Shown piece by piece: positions 19,065-28,143 of a DNA stretch of 64,000 nucleotides. Numbering within the stretch: the stretch's first letter is position 1; every line of letters starts with the position of its first letter. The position numbers and the translations under genes are program-made. Source of the DNA: an uncultured Lachnospiraceae bacterium (GTDB lineage: Bacteria; Bacillota; Clostridia; Lachnospirales; Lachnospiraceae); NCBI GenBank assembly GCA_934294885.1, contig CAKRAK010000001.1, positions 1 to 64,000 of the forward strand, given 5' to 3'. The notes beneath the pieces were generated by a model. The model made no database searches, was not told the DNA's origin, and worked only from the letters and a program-made list of their open reading frames with translations.

Positions 19065-20098
19065 GATCTCTCTCCATTCAGTCGAATGTGCTCTATATAA
19101 TCCGACACATATACTCTATCACAAGAATCCCGCTTGTCATCGGGAAGATTCTGCAAAAATACCTCTAACCGGTTCATGGAAAAACCTGCATCCTCGCAAA
19201 TTATCTTGGCATAGGATGGAGTTGTCTGATATTTTGCACTTAATTCATAGATGGGTGAATATCCCCACGTAAACTCATTCCTTAAAGGCATAATATCATT
19301 TTCCGCAAATGATTGAATCCGAATCCGGTCATAGTTTTTATCCTCATACGCATTGAGATACGACACAAAATCCTCTAACACAAGATTACCGGAGCCCTTT
19401 CCCAAGCCTGATAAAGAGGCATCTATTACCAAATCCCTTTTTATATTCTTCGAATGATACCATTTACAGGCCGTCTGAGCGTTTAACAACGCCAAATTCC
19501 GGTTATTATGCAAATGGATTCCAAGATGAATCTCTTTCTTTAACTGTTCATTGACCAAATCCAGTCGGTGACATAACTCTACGTCGTCCATACAACCAAA
19601 GCTGTCTACCATATAAAGAGCAAATACATGATTCAGTTGTCCCATTCTTTGAATCAGTTCCATCATATCCTCATGGGAATATTTGGTAATTGCCATTGGC
19701 TGCAAAAATAATAAATAGCCCTTATCCCCGATCTCACCGGCATAGTCAATGGCTTCCTTCATATTTTTTTTATGAAAACAAACACGGATACCATCCACAT
19801 AGGAATCCTTTTTTAAGGGAATTTTTTCACCGGGAAATTTTCCGTAATCAATCATTACAATCTTTTTAATCTGCGTCCCGGCTGTTTTATCACTGTAATT
19901 ATCTGCTATGGCATCCATATCCCCATACATGGTTTTTCCAAGACGGCTTCCATTTTTCTCATCCAGATAACCAAGCTCAACAAATTCAATCAAAGCATCC
20001 GACAATGTATTTACAAGATTGCACATACAGGCATTTCCAAAATTAAATTGATTTACCCAGCCACCATCCCGTAATGTGCAATCTAAAAGTTTAATCAT
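19061..20098 (-). CDS. DRE-TIM metallolyase / HMGL-like aldolase in glycan operon
   Basis: 345 residues with a TIM-barrel carbon-carbon lyase/aldolase signature. LLDCTLRDGGW at the N-terminus is the DRE-TIM motif (Asp/Arg). GIHLHNNRNLAL provides the paired metal-binding histidines, and GLGKGSGNLVLEDF is the glycine-rich segment typical of 4-hydroxy-2-oxovalerate aldolase and HMG-CoA lyase relatives. It is shorter than homocitrate or isopropylmalate synthases and has no regulatory domain. It lies between the flippase and the glycosyltransferase genes, 21 nt after the former. Its place there suggests that it makes or cleaves an unusual keto-acid or polyol building block for the glycan. The true substrate is unknown. 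Confidence 0.8.
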   Translation of the reverse strand: MIKLLDCTLRDGGWVNQFNFGNACMCNLVNTLSDALIEFVELGYLDEKNGSRLGKTMYGDMDAIADNYSDKTAGTQIKKIVMIDYGKFPGEKIPLKKDSYVDGIRVCFHKKNMKEAIDYAGEIGDKGYLLFLQPMAITKYSHEDMMELIQRMGQLNHVFALYMVDSFGCMDDVELCHRLDLVNEQLKKEIHLGIHLHNNRNLALLNAQTACKWYHSKNIKRDLVIDASLSGLGKGSGNLVLEDFVSYLNAYEDKNYDRIRIQSFAENDIMPLRNEFTWGYSPIYELSAKYQTTPSYAKIICEDAGFSMNRLEVFLQNLPDDKRDSCDRVYVSDYIEHIRLNGERS

Positions 20099-20119
20099 GA
20101 TAAATCCTTCCTTTATCTG

Positions 20120-21643
20120 CTACTTTCGTATCATATCCTTCACAAGAAAGACAGAATCCTTATAATCGTAAGTTTTAAAATAACATAAATAATACAAAAT
20201 TCCCGGAATAACTATACAGATAATTGCTTTTACGACCAACTCCAAAATTCCGTCAAAGGAAACAAGGGTTGTAATACCGTAAGTTACCCCTGCAACCAAA
20301 GCCGTTACCATTCCATACCGGACATGGGACAAAAAATAGCCCCGTAATTGAAAATCCTTAAAGTAATATTGATATAGGATTACGGCACCACCTATAAAAT
20401 TAAAAATAAAATAGGAAACCAGAGTTGCCAGTACAATGCCAAATACACCCATCCAAATAACAAACAAGGCATTTAAAATCAGGTTTGCAAGTGCTTCCAT
20501 GATTGACAGATATCTTCCCTGCCACCAGATTCCCACGGACTCCGAATACAGTGCGCGAATATCACTCATTTTCAGCACATAAAAATATACTGCAAAAACC
20601 ACTGCCATATACATAGGCATCAGCATATCCTTTCCTACCCAAAGCTTCATAAAGGGCTGATACAAACACAACAGACAGGTTGTACACCAGCCACTGATAA
20701 TCATAAACAGGAAATTGATACGCCTCATATCATTATAATTTTTCTCACAGGAATCCATTGCAATACTGTTGCCTACTCCTCCTGCCATTGAGGTTTTCAC
20801 AACTGCCAACAGCATAACGATGGCATCCATAATATAATAATAATTTCCGTATATCGCTACCAGCTCCAGCCCAAGAAATGCTGATATAAACATGGAATCG
20901 AAGGTATTACGGGAATAGGTTGCAACCTTTCTTAATATGAGCCCCGCAACCTGTTTTTTTAATTCTGACTGAATATCCGTTGGAAGCTCTCCCTCTTCCC
21001 GATATTCTCCAAACATCTTTTTGGATTCATATCCACACAGCAAAGCATAAAGCACCGTAAATACAGGAATGGTGATTACATACAGATAAAAATCCCTTGC
21101 CAGCCATATACTTAAAATCTGTCCACCGTAAAGAAAAATCTGTGCAAGTATATGCATCTTTGCCAGCACATCATCCCGCTGAAATCCTGTTAACAGTGCT
21201 CTTCGATTCGGAAGCAGAAAACAATTCAGACAGCTGTTTAAAAGAAAGACACCATAGACAACATAAATGTTCACATCTCCCGGTATGTCATCTTTTACAA
21301 GATACGGTAACAGACACATCACCAGCAAACCCACAATACCGATCATGATTCCCACGATACGATATACTTTTGCATAATACTTTAGTAATGCATTCATCGT
21401 CCGGGTGTCATTATCCGCAATCGGCTTATACATACTGTAAATAATGGCTGTGCCAAATCCCATTTCCATCAGATTCAACATCTGCATAATCGAATAAAAT
21501 AACCCGGTTAATCCCAGATATTCCGCACCCAGCAGATGAATCATCATAGTTCGGACAAGAAAGGGTAAAAAGATACCTACAATCTTATCTGCTTCTCCAA
21601 TTATTATATTCCGTTTCGTATTTCCAACACGATCCAGTCTCAT
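20120..21643 (-). CDS. Polysaccharide flippase (Wzx/MATE-like, MOP superfamily)
   Basis: 507-residue polytopic membrane protein with about 12-14 hydrophobic segments. The N-terminus (NTKRNIIIGEADKIVGIFLPF) and the MIHLLGAEYLGLTGLFYSI segment are typical of the O-antigen/teichuronic-acid flippase group (RfbX/TuaB-like). It would move undecaprenyl-linked oligosaccharide across the membrane. There is no separate polymerase gene in the operon, so the exported unit may be short or polymerised by a gene elsewhere. The nearest AGGAAAG is about 15 nt from the ATG, a weak ribosome site that could limit expression. Confidence 0.9.
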   Translation of the reverse strand: MRLDRVGNTKRNIIIGEADKIVGIFLPFLVRTMMIHLLGAEYLGLTGLFYSIMQMLNLMEMGFGTAIIYSMYKPIADNDTRTMNALLKYYAKVYRIVGIMIGIVGLLVMCLLPYLVKDDIPGDVNIYVVYGVFLLNSCLNCFLLPNRRALLTGFQRDDVLAKMHILAQIFLYGGQILSIWLARDFYLYVITIPVFTVLYALLCGYESKKMFGEYREEGELPTDIQSELKKQVAGLILRKVATYSRNTFDSMFISAFLGLELVAIYGNYYYIMDAIVMLLAVVKTSMAGGVGNSIAMDSCEKNYNDMRRINFLFMIISGWCTTCLLCLYQPFMKLWVGKDMLMPMYMAVVFAVYFYVLKMSDIRALYSESVGIWWQGRYLSIMEALANLILNALFVIWMGVFGIVLATLVSYFIFNFIGGAVILYQYYFKDFQLRGYFLSHVRYGMVTALVAGVTYGITTLVSFDGILELVVKAIICIVIPGILYYLCYFKTYDYKDSVFLVKDMIRK

Positions 21644-21703
21644 AAAATGTTTTCATCTTTCCTTTTTATTCTTAATCCCGTTACTGACAGGAACGAAATG
21701 ATG

Positions 21704-23353
21704 TTACGACAGATTTTGAAATTGAAAAGACTTCATCTGAATCTTTTCCCTTCCATGATAGACAAAAAACAGACCATGCACCCCATTCTCTATCTGAACC
21801 GTTCCACTACACTCATTCCAGCTTTCAGACTCTGAGATCATAATTTTCCCAAGCATTTTTCCATCCAGACTACTTCGAACCTCAATATAGCTTTCCTCTG
21901 ACAGGCTCTCATCCAAAGCCAAATCGTGGGAAACCTCCGTCTTACCATCCGTCTCACAACGTTCATCCAATCTGACGGGTCCCCTGTACACGACCCGGTT
22001 ATGCTCCGTTTCTTTTCTGACAGTGACACAAATACCGGTAACATCCCGAAAATCAAAATACTTATATCCGATTACAGTACCATCTTCGATTTCTCCAATA
22101 AAACGTTCTTCCCCACAATGAGTTACATTTGGAAAAGGAATCGGATAGATGCTGTTAGAACCGTGAGGCATCTTCCCATTCGTAAGATTACAGCAAATCA
22201 CTGCCGGGTATTCCAGCCCCGGATTTCCCTTCAGGGGACCTCCGTTTAATCCACAACTGGTAATCTCAACCTGAGGAATTCTTCCATCCGGAAGAATTTG
22301 TATCTTCTCTGCACATGCCTGTCTGGAATAATCCGATTTGTGGGTAAGTCGGTGATAAAATACATACCACTCATGGTTAATCTCAACAATACTGCCATGG
22401 GTGGTTCCCGTCATATTTAATTTTTCCTCCGGCTTACGTCCCCGGAAACCGATATCTCCATTGGAAACAATGGTACCTCCAAATACAAAATCTCTGTCCG
22501 GGAAATCACTGGTTGCATAACAAAGCTCATGATTCTGCCATGAGGAATAGATAAAATAATACTTTTCTCCTACCTTTCGCATAGACGAACCCTCGAAGAA
22601 AGGATGCTCCTCAAAACCGGTTCCCTTTACTCTATACGGGATAATATGTCTCGGTGCTTCCTTTACCGTTAACATATCATCCTCTAAGACTACCATAGCC
22701 GCTCCCATAATACTGTCACAAGCATTATCCGTCCTATTGTGATCCGGGCAGCTTTCCGGATGCTTATAATAATCTGATATCTCTTCCTTTGTACGGCCAA
22801 ACATCGTAATCTCATCCTGCATGTATTGAGGATTTTCAAAGAAATCCTCCCGCTCTTCAAAATCATACTGGGTTCCGTAATAAATCCGGATGGTTCCGTT
22901 ATCATTCAGGGCAGCCGGGTCAAAACAGACATACTTTTTCATAAGTTCTCCGGATGGATATTTTATATGACCTAAAAATTCATACTTTCCTGCCGGGGTA
23001 TCACAAACCGCAACACTAATGGGTCCGGTATAGCCACCATTTCCATAGTCACCACCCATACAGTAATACAAATAATATTTACCATCATTTCCCTTTACCA
23101 CATCAGGAGCATACATATATTTCTTAGCCGGATAATCCGGATCCTGGCAGGACCGATACGTCACGCCCTCATATCTCCAGTCTGCCAAATCCTCAACAGG
23201 AGCCGAATATACAACATAATCTTCCATACAAAATGTATAACCGCCTTCCCGGTCATGGGAACCGTAATGATACACTCTCCCATCAAACACATGAGGTTCT
23301 CCGTCCGGAATATATTCATATAATGGTAAAAATGGATTATATGCCTGTTTCAT
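21704..23353 (-). CDS. Glycoside hydrolase family 43-like protein with C-terminal carbohydrate-binding-like domain
   Basis: 549 residues with no visible signal peptide, so probably cytoplasmic. The five-bladed propeller of GH43 is indicated by repeats such as VFDGRVYHYGSHD, MYAPDVVKGNDGKYYLYY, FFEGSSMRKVGEKYYFIYSS and GTTHGSIVEI. These carry the expected Asp base, pKa-modulating Asp and Glu acid positions. The last ~140 residues resemble a CBM6-type beta-sandwich (VTGICVTVRKET, YIEVRSSLDGK). The likely activity is arabinofuranosidase or xylosidase. It sits 19 nt after a cyclic-di-GMP phosphodiesterase-type gene and heads the glycan genes. A catabolic enzyme in this position is unexpected; processing of imported oligosaccharides is one option. 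Confidence 0.85.
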   Translation of the reverse strand: MKQAYNPFLPLYEYIPDGEPHVFDGRVYHYGSHDREGGYTFCMEDYVVYSAPVEDLADWRYEGVTYRSCQDPDYPAKKYMYAPDVVKGNDGKYYLYYCMGGDYGNGGYTGPISVAVCDTPAGKYEFLGHIKYPSGELMKKYVCFDPAALNDNGTIRIYYGTQYDFEEREDFFENPQYMQDEITMFGRTKEEISDYYKHPESCPDHNRTDNACDSIMGAAMVVLEDDMLTVKEAPRHIIPYRVKGTGFEEHPFFEGSSMRKVGEKYYFIYSSWQNHELCYATSDFPDRDFVFGGTIVSNGDIGFRGRKPEEKLNMTGTTHGSIVEINHEWYVFYHRLTHKSDYSRQACAEKIQILPDGRIPQVEITSCGLNGGPLKGNPGLEYPAVICCNLTNGKMPHGSNSIYPIPFPNVTHCGEERFIGEIEDGTVIGYKYFDFRDVTGICVTVRKETEHNRVVYRGPVRLDERCETDGKTEVSHDLALDESLSEESYIEVRSSLDGKMLGKIMISESESWNECSGTVQIENGVHGLFFVYHGREKIQMKSFQFQNLS

Positions 23354-23372
23354 GCTGCACCTCTTTTCGTTC

Positions 23373-26300
23373 CTATTTTATTACTCTTTCAAAAAATACG
23401 ACAGAATCCTCCTCTGCCACAATATCGGTTTTGAAAATATTGCTTTCCCCCTTAAACACTAAGGTTACATCACAGTGATTTCCAATCTTGATACAGGTAT
23501 GCTGATTATTTTTTTGTAAGAATACATTCTCTAATTCAATTCTTCCTCTGTAACCATCCCGGATTCGAATCATAATATCCGCTTCATCCCCCGGAATTCC
23601 TACAATGGTAAAATCACGATATACCGACTTGTCCTTTACAACCTCTATGGTTCCGTAGTGTTCCGACATTAATTTCGTTAAAAATACACGGTTATCTTTA
23701 CCGGTTCTGAAAACCTTTCTTCTGACAACTCCGTTTGCAATATCACTATAATGGATGATTTCTTCTTTTATATCATCCGGAATCTCCTCCATAATCTCAT
23801 AAGAAGGCTTTGCTGTATAATATCCCTGAATCAAATCCGCCCCTAATTCTATTACCGTCCGAAGCTCTTCTGTAGTCTCTACGCCCTCAGCCAATGCCAT
23901 AATCTGATTGTCATGGGCAAATTCAATAATGTCCCGGACAAAATGCTGCTTTTGCGGACTGTCCTGTATCTCTTTTAACAGCATACGGTCAATCTTAACA
24001 TAATTTGGCATATAGCGGATCAGATTGGTTACATTGGAATAACCGGTACCGTAATCATCTACCGCCGTTTCGATTCCAAGACGTTTGTAAACAGACTTCA
24101 TATCCTCTAATGCCTCATCGCTTAATTCCGTCTGTTCCGTTAACTCAACAACAACCGTATCCGCATGATTTTTTAATATTCCTTCCAGCTTCTTTTCATC
24201 CTCACCAACCAGGCGGCTGCCGGGAATACTGTTGATAAATATCTTTCGGTCGAAGTTAAGATTCTTCGTTTGTTCAATTCTATGTAGTACATTGAAAAAG
24301 GTTGCTTTTTCAACATCATATAATCTTCCGAAATATTCAGCATACTTAAGAACCTTGAGAGGTGACATATACGGTGTTGCATCAGCCCGCATTAATGCCT
24401 CATAAGCATATATTTCACCGGTTTTTGCACTGACAATAGGCTGAAAATGATATAAGAAACGATTTTCATCCAACAGCTGATTCACAGTCTGCGCCTCTGT
24501 CCGTTCTTCCGGGGTTAAATCTCCTCTTTGATTCATCTTCTGTTCGCTAACCTTGTTACCATTCTTTTGAGAAACGGCATTACCGATCAAATCTTCCAAT
24601 TCTGCCAAATCCTTTACAGAGGCAACCTTTTCTCCTGTATATACCTCTAACCGGTAATCGGCATTATTTTTTGATTCCTCTTCTAACAGCTTCAAAAGCC
24701 GATCCCTATTCTCATAAAAAGCATTGGAATCCCCATCCGATAAATATTGGGCGATAAAAAATTCTCCGTTTCCAAGACAGCAGGCTGTTCCATCCGGGAA
24801 TGCGTTTTCCATGCACTTTACCACGCTTGTGATTGCCTGATTTCCCACATTTCTGCCGAAATGATCGTTAATGTAAGTTAAGCCTTTCATATCCACTGCC
24901 AGAATACCGTAATGGTTATCAGCAGCATGCAAAAGACTTTCTCCCTGCCCTAAAAATCCATGATAATTATATAAACCGGTAAGTGCATCCCTTACCTGAC
25001 TGGTCTGAATCATCTGATTCATCTGCTGCAATACCAAAAAACGTCGTAAACATTCCATTCCATGCATCAAATTCCGCAGCCATAAAACATAAGTATCATC
25101 ATAGGAACGGGCAGTATCATAACTGATGACCGCATAACCAAAGCTACGTCTTTCAAAGCACAGAGGTGTAAAAATATACGCCTTTGCCTTTTCTCTTTCC
25201 TTGTTAAAATCAGATACCAGATCATGCCGGTTCAGAATAACAGAAAAGTCTACCTTTTCCTGATTATCCTCATCCCGTCCGCAATGCAGTGCCTGAATCA
25301 TATGCTGGCTAAACTGCTCAGAGGCAAGGGTGTTTTGGGACAGCTGTTCCGGATACTTCCATGATTCATTCATGCACAGGTAAAAATCCTGAAACGGACG
25401 AATCTGATAAATATACGAATATACTGTACGGATCAAATCATCAAAGGTTGTCTGGCTTAACAGATCATCCATCATATGATTATACAAAGAATAATATCCT
25501 GCAGAAGAAATATCCGTATCCCATGTAGGCCGCAGCATACTCTTATCTGTTTTGAAGGTACAGTCACATCCACAGCTGGCGCCGATAAATAATTCTGCAT
25601 CTGCGGACAGCTTCTTTAATTCCTTTCCATGAAGCATATCATTTATGGAGCGGGCAGCATGTCTTCCACATTCTTTTGCCGGAATTGGTGCCGAAGTAAG
25701 AGGCACCGGACTATATCGACCCTCTTCAATAGAATCATAACCGATGACTGCAACATCCTCCGGAACTCTGATACCATGTGCGGTTAATGACTTTGCAACA
25801 CCAATCGCCATACAATCATTTGCACAGGCAATCGCCTGAGGTAAATGCTCTCTGTCACTAGACAGTCTTTCCGCCATATTCTCTCCACTGGTGTACCAGT
25901 AATCTCCGTAAAAAATACGATCCGGTCTTACCTCTAAATGATGTTCTTCCATACAATCCTTATATGCCTGTAATCGGAGTTTTGAATGAATATGCCATTC
26001 CTTTCCGGTCAGATACGCAATATCCGTATAATGATGAACCTCTATCAAATGAGAAATCAATTTTTTGACCGGCGTGTAATGATCTGTCATAATCGTAGGA
26101 AAATACTTGCTTTCTTTATCTATACAAATAACCGGACCATGAAATTCCGCTTTAATCTGATCCTCAAGTCTGTCTATTACCCCCGGTGTCTGAATACAAT
26201 CGTTCAGTACAATCACACCATCCATAGAATCATAAGGTATCAAATTAAAAATATTGGCATCACCGACTTCTCTGCCTACACTTTCCTGATATTTTTGGTA

Positions 26301-26426
26301 CATGGAAAAAATACATACATCATAATCTTGTTCTAATGCGACTTGTAAAAATCCCGTCAAGAACTGTTCCTGATAATTTTCTTCCGACTGTCCCAGCAAA
26401 ACAGCTATTTTCTTTCGAATTCCCAT
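23373..26426 (-). CDS. LacI-type sensor / degenerate GGDEF / EAL protein, predicted cyclic-di-GMP phosphodiesterase
   Basis: 1017-residue cytoplasmic protein. Residues about 5-290 form a LacI/periplasmic-binding-like sugar-sensing domain (IAVLLGQSEENYQEQFL, AIACANDCMAIGVA, DVAVIGYDSIE) without a helix-turn-helix. A GAF-like region follows to about 480. The GGDEF domain is next, its motif degenerate (LGNGEF). The EAL domain keeps the catalytic set: EALMR, Asn in FINSIP, ELTE, DDYGTGYS, VKID, AEGVE and QGYY. About 120 C-terminal residues are of unknown function. Phosphodiesterase activity gated by a small ligand is the inference. It is the first gene of the glycan operon, preceded by a good promoter and the GH1 terminator. 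Confidence 0.9.
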   Translation of the reverse strand: MGIRKKIAVLLGQSEENYQEQFLTGFLQVALEQDYDVCIFSMYQKYQESVGREVGDANIFNLIPYDSMDGVIVLNDCIQTPGVIDRLEDQIKAEFHGPVICIDKESKYFPTIMTDHYTPVKKLISHLIEVHHYTDIAYLTGKEWHIHSKLRLQAYKDCMEEHHLEVRPDRIFYGDYWYTSGENMAERLSSDREHLPQAIACANDCMAIGVAKSLTAHGIRVPEDVAVIGYDSIEEGRYSPVPLTSAPIPAKECGRHAARSINDMLHGKELKKLSADAELFIGASCGCDCTFKTDKSMLRPTWDTDISSAGYYSLYNHMMDDLLSQTTFDDLIRTVYSYIYQIRPFQDFYLCMNESWKYPEQLSQNTLASEQFSQHMIQALHCGRDEDNQEKVDFSVILNRHDLVSDFNKEREKAKAYIFTPLCFERRSFGYAVISYDTARSYDDTYVLWLRNLMHGMECLRRFLVLQQMNQMIQTSQVRDALTGLYNYHGFLGQGESLLHAADNHYGILAVDMKGLTYINDHFGRNVGNQAITSVVKCMENAFPDGTACCLGNGEFFIAQYLSDGDSNAFYENRDRLLKLLEEESKNNADYRLEVYTGEKVASVKDLAELEDLIGNAVSQKNGNKVSEQKMNQRGDLTPEERTEAQTVNQLLDENRFLYHFQPIVSAKTGEIYAYEALMRADATPYMSPLKVLKYAEYFGRLYDVEKATFFNVLHRIEQTKNLNFDRKIFINSIPGSRLVGEDEKKLEGILKNHADTVVVELTEQTELSDEALEDMKSVYKRLGIETAVDDYGTGYSNVTNLIRYMPNYVKIDRMLLKEIQDSPQKQHFVRDIIEFAHDNQIMALAEGVETTEELRTVIELGADLIQGYYTAKPSYEIMEEIPDDIKEEIIHYSDIANGVVRRKVFRTGKDNRVFLTKLMSEHYGTIEVVKDKSVYRDFTIVGIPGDEADIMIRIRDGYRGRIELENVFLQKNNQHTCIKIGNHCDVTLVFKGESNIFKTDIVAEEDSVVFFERVIK

Positions 26427-26476
26427 ATATATGCCCCTTTTATATTAAACACAAAATTGTAAAATTCTCTTCCGTC

Positions 26477-26493
26477 ATAGTTTGCACAACTAC
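26477..26493. promoter_or_regulatory. Operator-like dyad near the glycan-operon transcription start
   Basis: On the minus strand GTAGTT-GTGCA-AACTAT forms a dyad with 5 of 6 positions matching. It begins 6 bp downstream of the -10 hexamer, where a repressor would block initiation. No binding protein can be assigned. Confidence 0.35.
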
Positions 26494-26498
26494 GTTGT

Positions 26499-26527
26499 AT
26501 TCTACCATATTCCGTCATTTCCCACAA
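26499..26527 (-). promoter_or_regulatory. Sigma-70-type promoter of the glycan/c-di-GMP operon
   Basis: Minus-strand TTGTGG (26527-26522) and TAGAAT (26504-26499) are separated by exactly 17 bp. The start would lie near 26492, giving a leader of about 65 nt before the ATG at 26426. It is downstream of the GH1 terminator, so the operon has its own start. Confidence 0.6.
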
Positions 26528-26600
26528 GAATAAGAATAAGCAAGTTGCCGTCAAATATTCCTTGGCACAATTCTTACCCGGACCATTTCTTACGTCAAAA

Positions 26601-26635
26601 AAGCCGGTGCAGCCATTTATATGCTGCACCAGCTT
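26601..26635 (-). terminator. Rho-independent terminator of the GH1 operon
   Basis: 13-bp stem (arms 26601-26613 and 26623-26635) with one C/T difference that becomes a G-U pair in the minus-strand RNA, then TTTTGA. It closes the operon ending in the GH1 gene. Confidence 0.85.
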
Positions 26636-26654
26636 CCGTTACACAAAATTTATA

Positions 26655-28127
26655 TTATTCTCCCAAATCCATGCCGTTTGAATGAATACATTTTTGATAC
26701 CAGAAGAAGGAATCCTTTTTGCTTCTGGAAAAATCCCCGGTTCCATCATCATGGCGATTGACATATATAAATCCATACCGCTTTGCATACTGTCCCGTTC
26801 CTGCACTGACTAAGTCAATCGGTCCCCAGGTTGTATACCCGATTAATGGCACTCCGTCATCTACAGCCTCTCCCATTGCCTTAATGTGCTGTCTGAAATA
26901 ATCAATCCGGTAATCATCATGAATGGAGCCATCCTCTTCCACCGTATCAAATGCACCAAATCCATTCTCCACTACCATTAACGGTGTATCCGGATATCTG
27001 CCATGCAACAGATTCAAGGTATAACGTAATCCCTCCGGATCAATCTGCCAGCCCCAGTCAGATGCTTTTAAATATGGATTCTTTGCATTCTTTGTCATAT
27101 TTCCATTCGTCATTTCCACAGTATCATCCACCGTGACACATCCGCTTTGATAATAAGAAAATGTATAGAAATCCACTACACCTTCTTTTAATATTTTCTT
27201 ATCTTCCTCTGTAATAAAGGATGAATCAATTCCTTTTTCCTTGAAATATCGGTGCATAAAGGATGGATATTCTCCTCTGACCTGTACATCCCCACAGAAA
27301 TTATTTTTCAGATCATCCTCCTGTAGGGCAGCCATGATATCCTTCGGATTCGGCGTCAATGGATAAACCGTAACATGGGCAATCATATTTCCGATCATAA
27401 AATCCGGATTAATCTCATGGCCTGCCTTTACTGCCAATGCACTGGCAACAAATTCATGATGGAGTGCCTCAAAGGTATTCTGCCAGTTTGATTTCAGACG
27501 GTCTAAAGGAATCCTTTCCTCAGACTGAATATCCGAAGGATCCATAAGTCCCAGACCATACAGATTACCAATTCCACCCTCACCCATGCAGGCAATATTA
27601 ATCTCATTAAAGGTTAACCAGTATTTTACTTTATCCTTATAACGGGTAAAGCATGTCTTTGCATATTTAAGGAATAGATCTATTACCTTCCGGTTGGAAA
27701 ATCCATTATATTTCACAACAATATTCCATGGAATTTCATAATGGCACAAGGTAACAAGGGGTTCCATTCCGTATTTTTTACATTCATCAAACACCTTATC
27801 ATAAAATGCAAGCCCTGCCTCATTAGGCTGTTCATCATCCCCGTTTGGAAAAATTCGTCCCCAGTTAATAGACAGACGGAAGCATTTGAATCCCATCTGT
27901 GCAAATAACGCAATATCTTCCTTGTAATGATGATAAAAATCAATTGCCTCATGACTTGGATAAAAAGCATTCGGATCCTGTTTTGGTAAAAAGGTTCTTG
28001 ATGTATCCACATCACCACCTAAAAGCATATCCGGTACACAAAGTCCCTTTCCATCTTCTAAATATGCTCCTTCACACTGGTTTGCAGCAACTGCTCCTCC
28101 CCACAAAAAATTCTTTGGAAAACTCAT
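26655..28127 (-). CDS. Glycoside hydrolase family 1 beta-glucosidase / 6-phospho-beta-glucosidase
   Basis: GH1 (beta/alpha)8-barrel enzyme, cytoplasmic, about 490 residues. It begins with the family segment FPKNFLWGGAVAANQCEGA. The acid/base Glu is in LTFNEINI and the nucleophile Glu in VVENGFGAFD. GFKCFRLSINWGRIFPNG and YTTWGPIDLVSAGTGQYAKRYG are also typical; the latter is frequent in phospho-beta-glucosidases. No PTS genes are nearby, so a phosphorylated substrate is uncertain. ATG 28127 is chosen because AAGGAGG lies just before it; the upstream in-frame codon at 28157 has none. It is the last gene of a four-gene unit with two EAL proteins and a DMT transporter. Confidence 0.93.
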   Translation of the reverse strand: MSFPKNFLWGGAVAANQCEGAYLEDGKGLCVPDMLLGGDVDTSRTFLPKQDPNAFYPSHEAIDFYHHYKEDIALFAQMGFKCFRLSINWGRIFPNGDDEQPNEAGLAFYDKVFDECKKYGMEPLVTLCHYEIPWNIVVKYNGFSNRKVIDLFLKYAKTCFTRYKDKVKYWLTFNEINIACMGEGGIGNLYGLGLMDPSDIQSEERIPLDRLKSNWQNTFEALHHEFVASALAVKAGHEINPDFMIGNMIAHVTVYPLTPNPKDIMAALQEDDLKNNFCGDVQVRGEYPSFMHRYFKEKGIDSSFITEEDKKILKEGVVDFYTFSYYQSGCVTVDDTVEMTNGNMTKNAKNPYLKASDWGWQIDPEGLRYTLNLLHGRYPDTPLMVVENGFGAFDTVEEDGSIHDDYRIDYFRQHIKAMGEAVDDGVPLIGYTTWGPIDLVSAGTGQYAKRYGFIYVNRHDDGTGDFSRSKKDSFFWYQKCIHSNGMDLGE

Positions 28128-28143
28128 AATAACCTCCTTAAAA

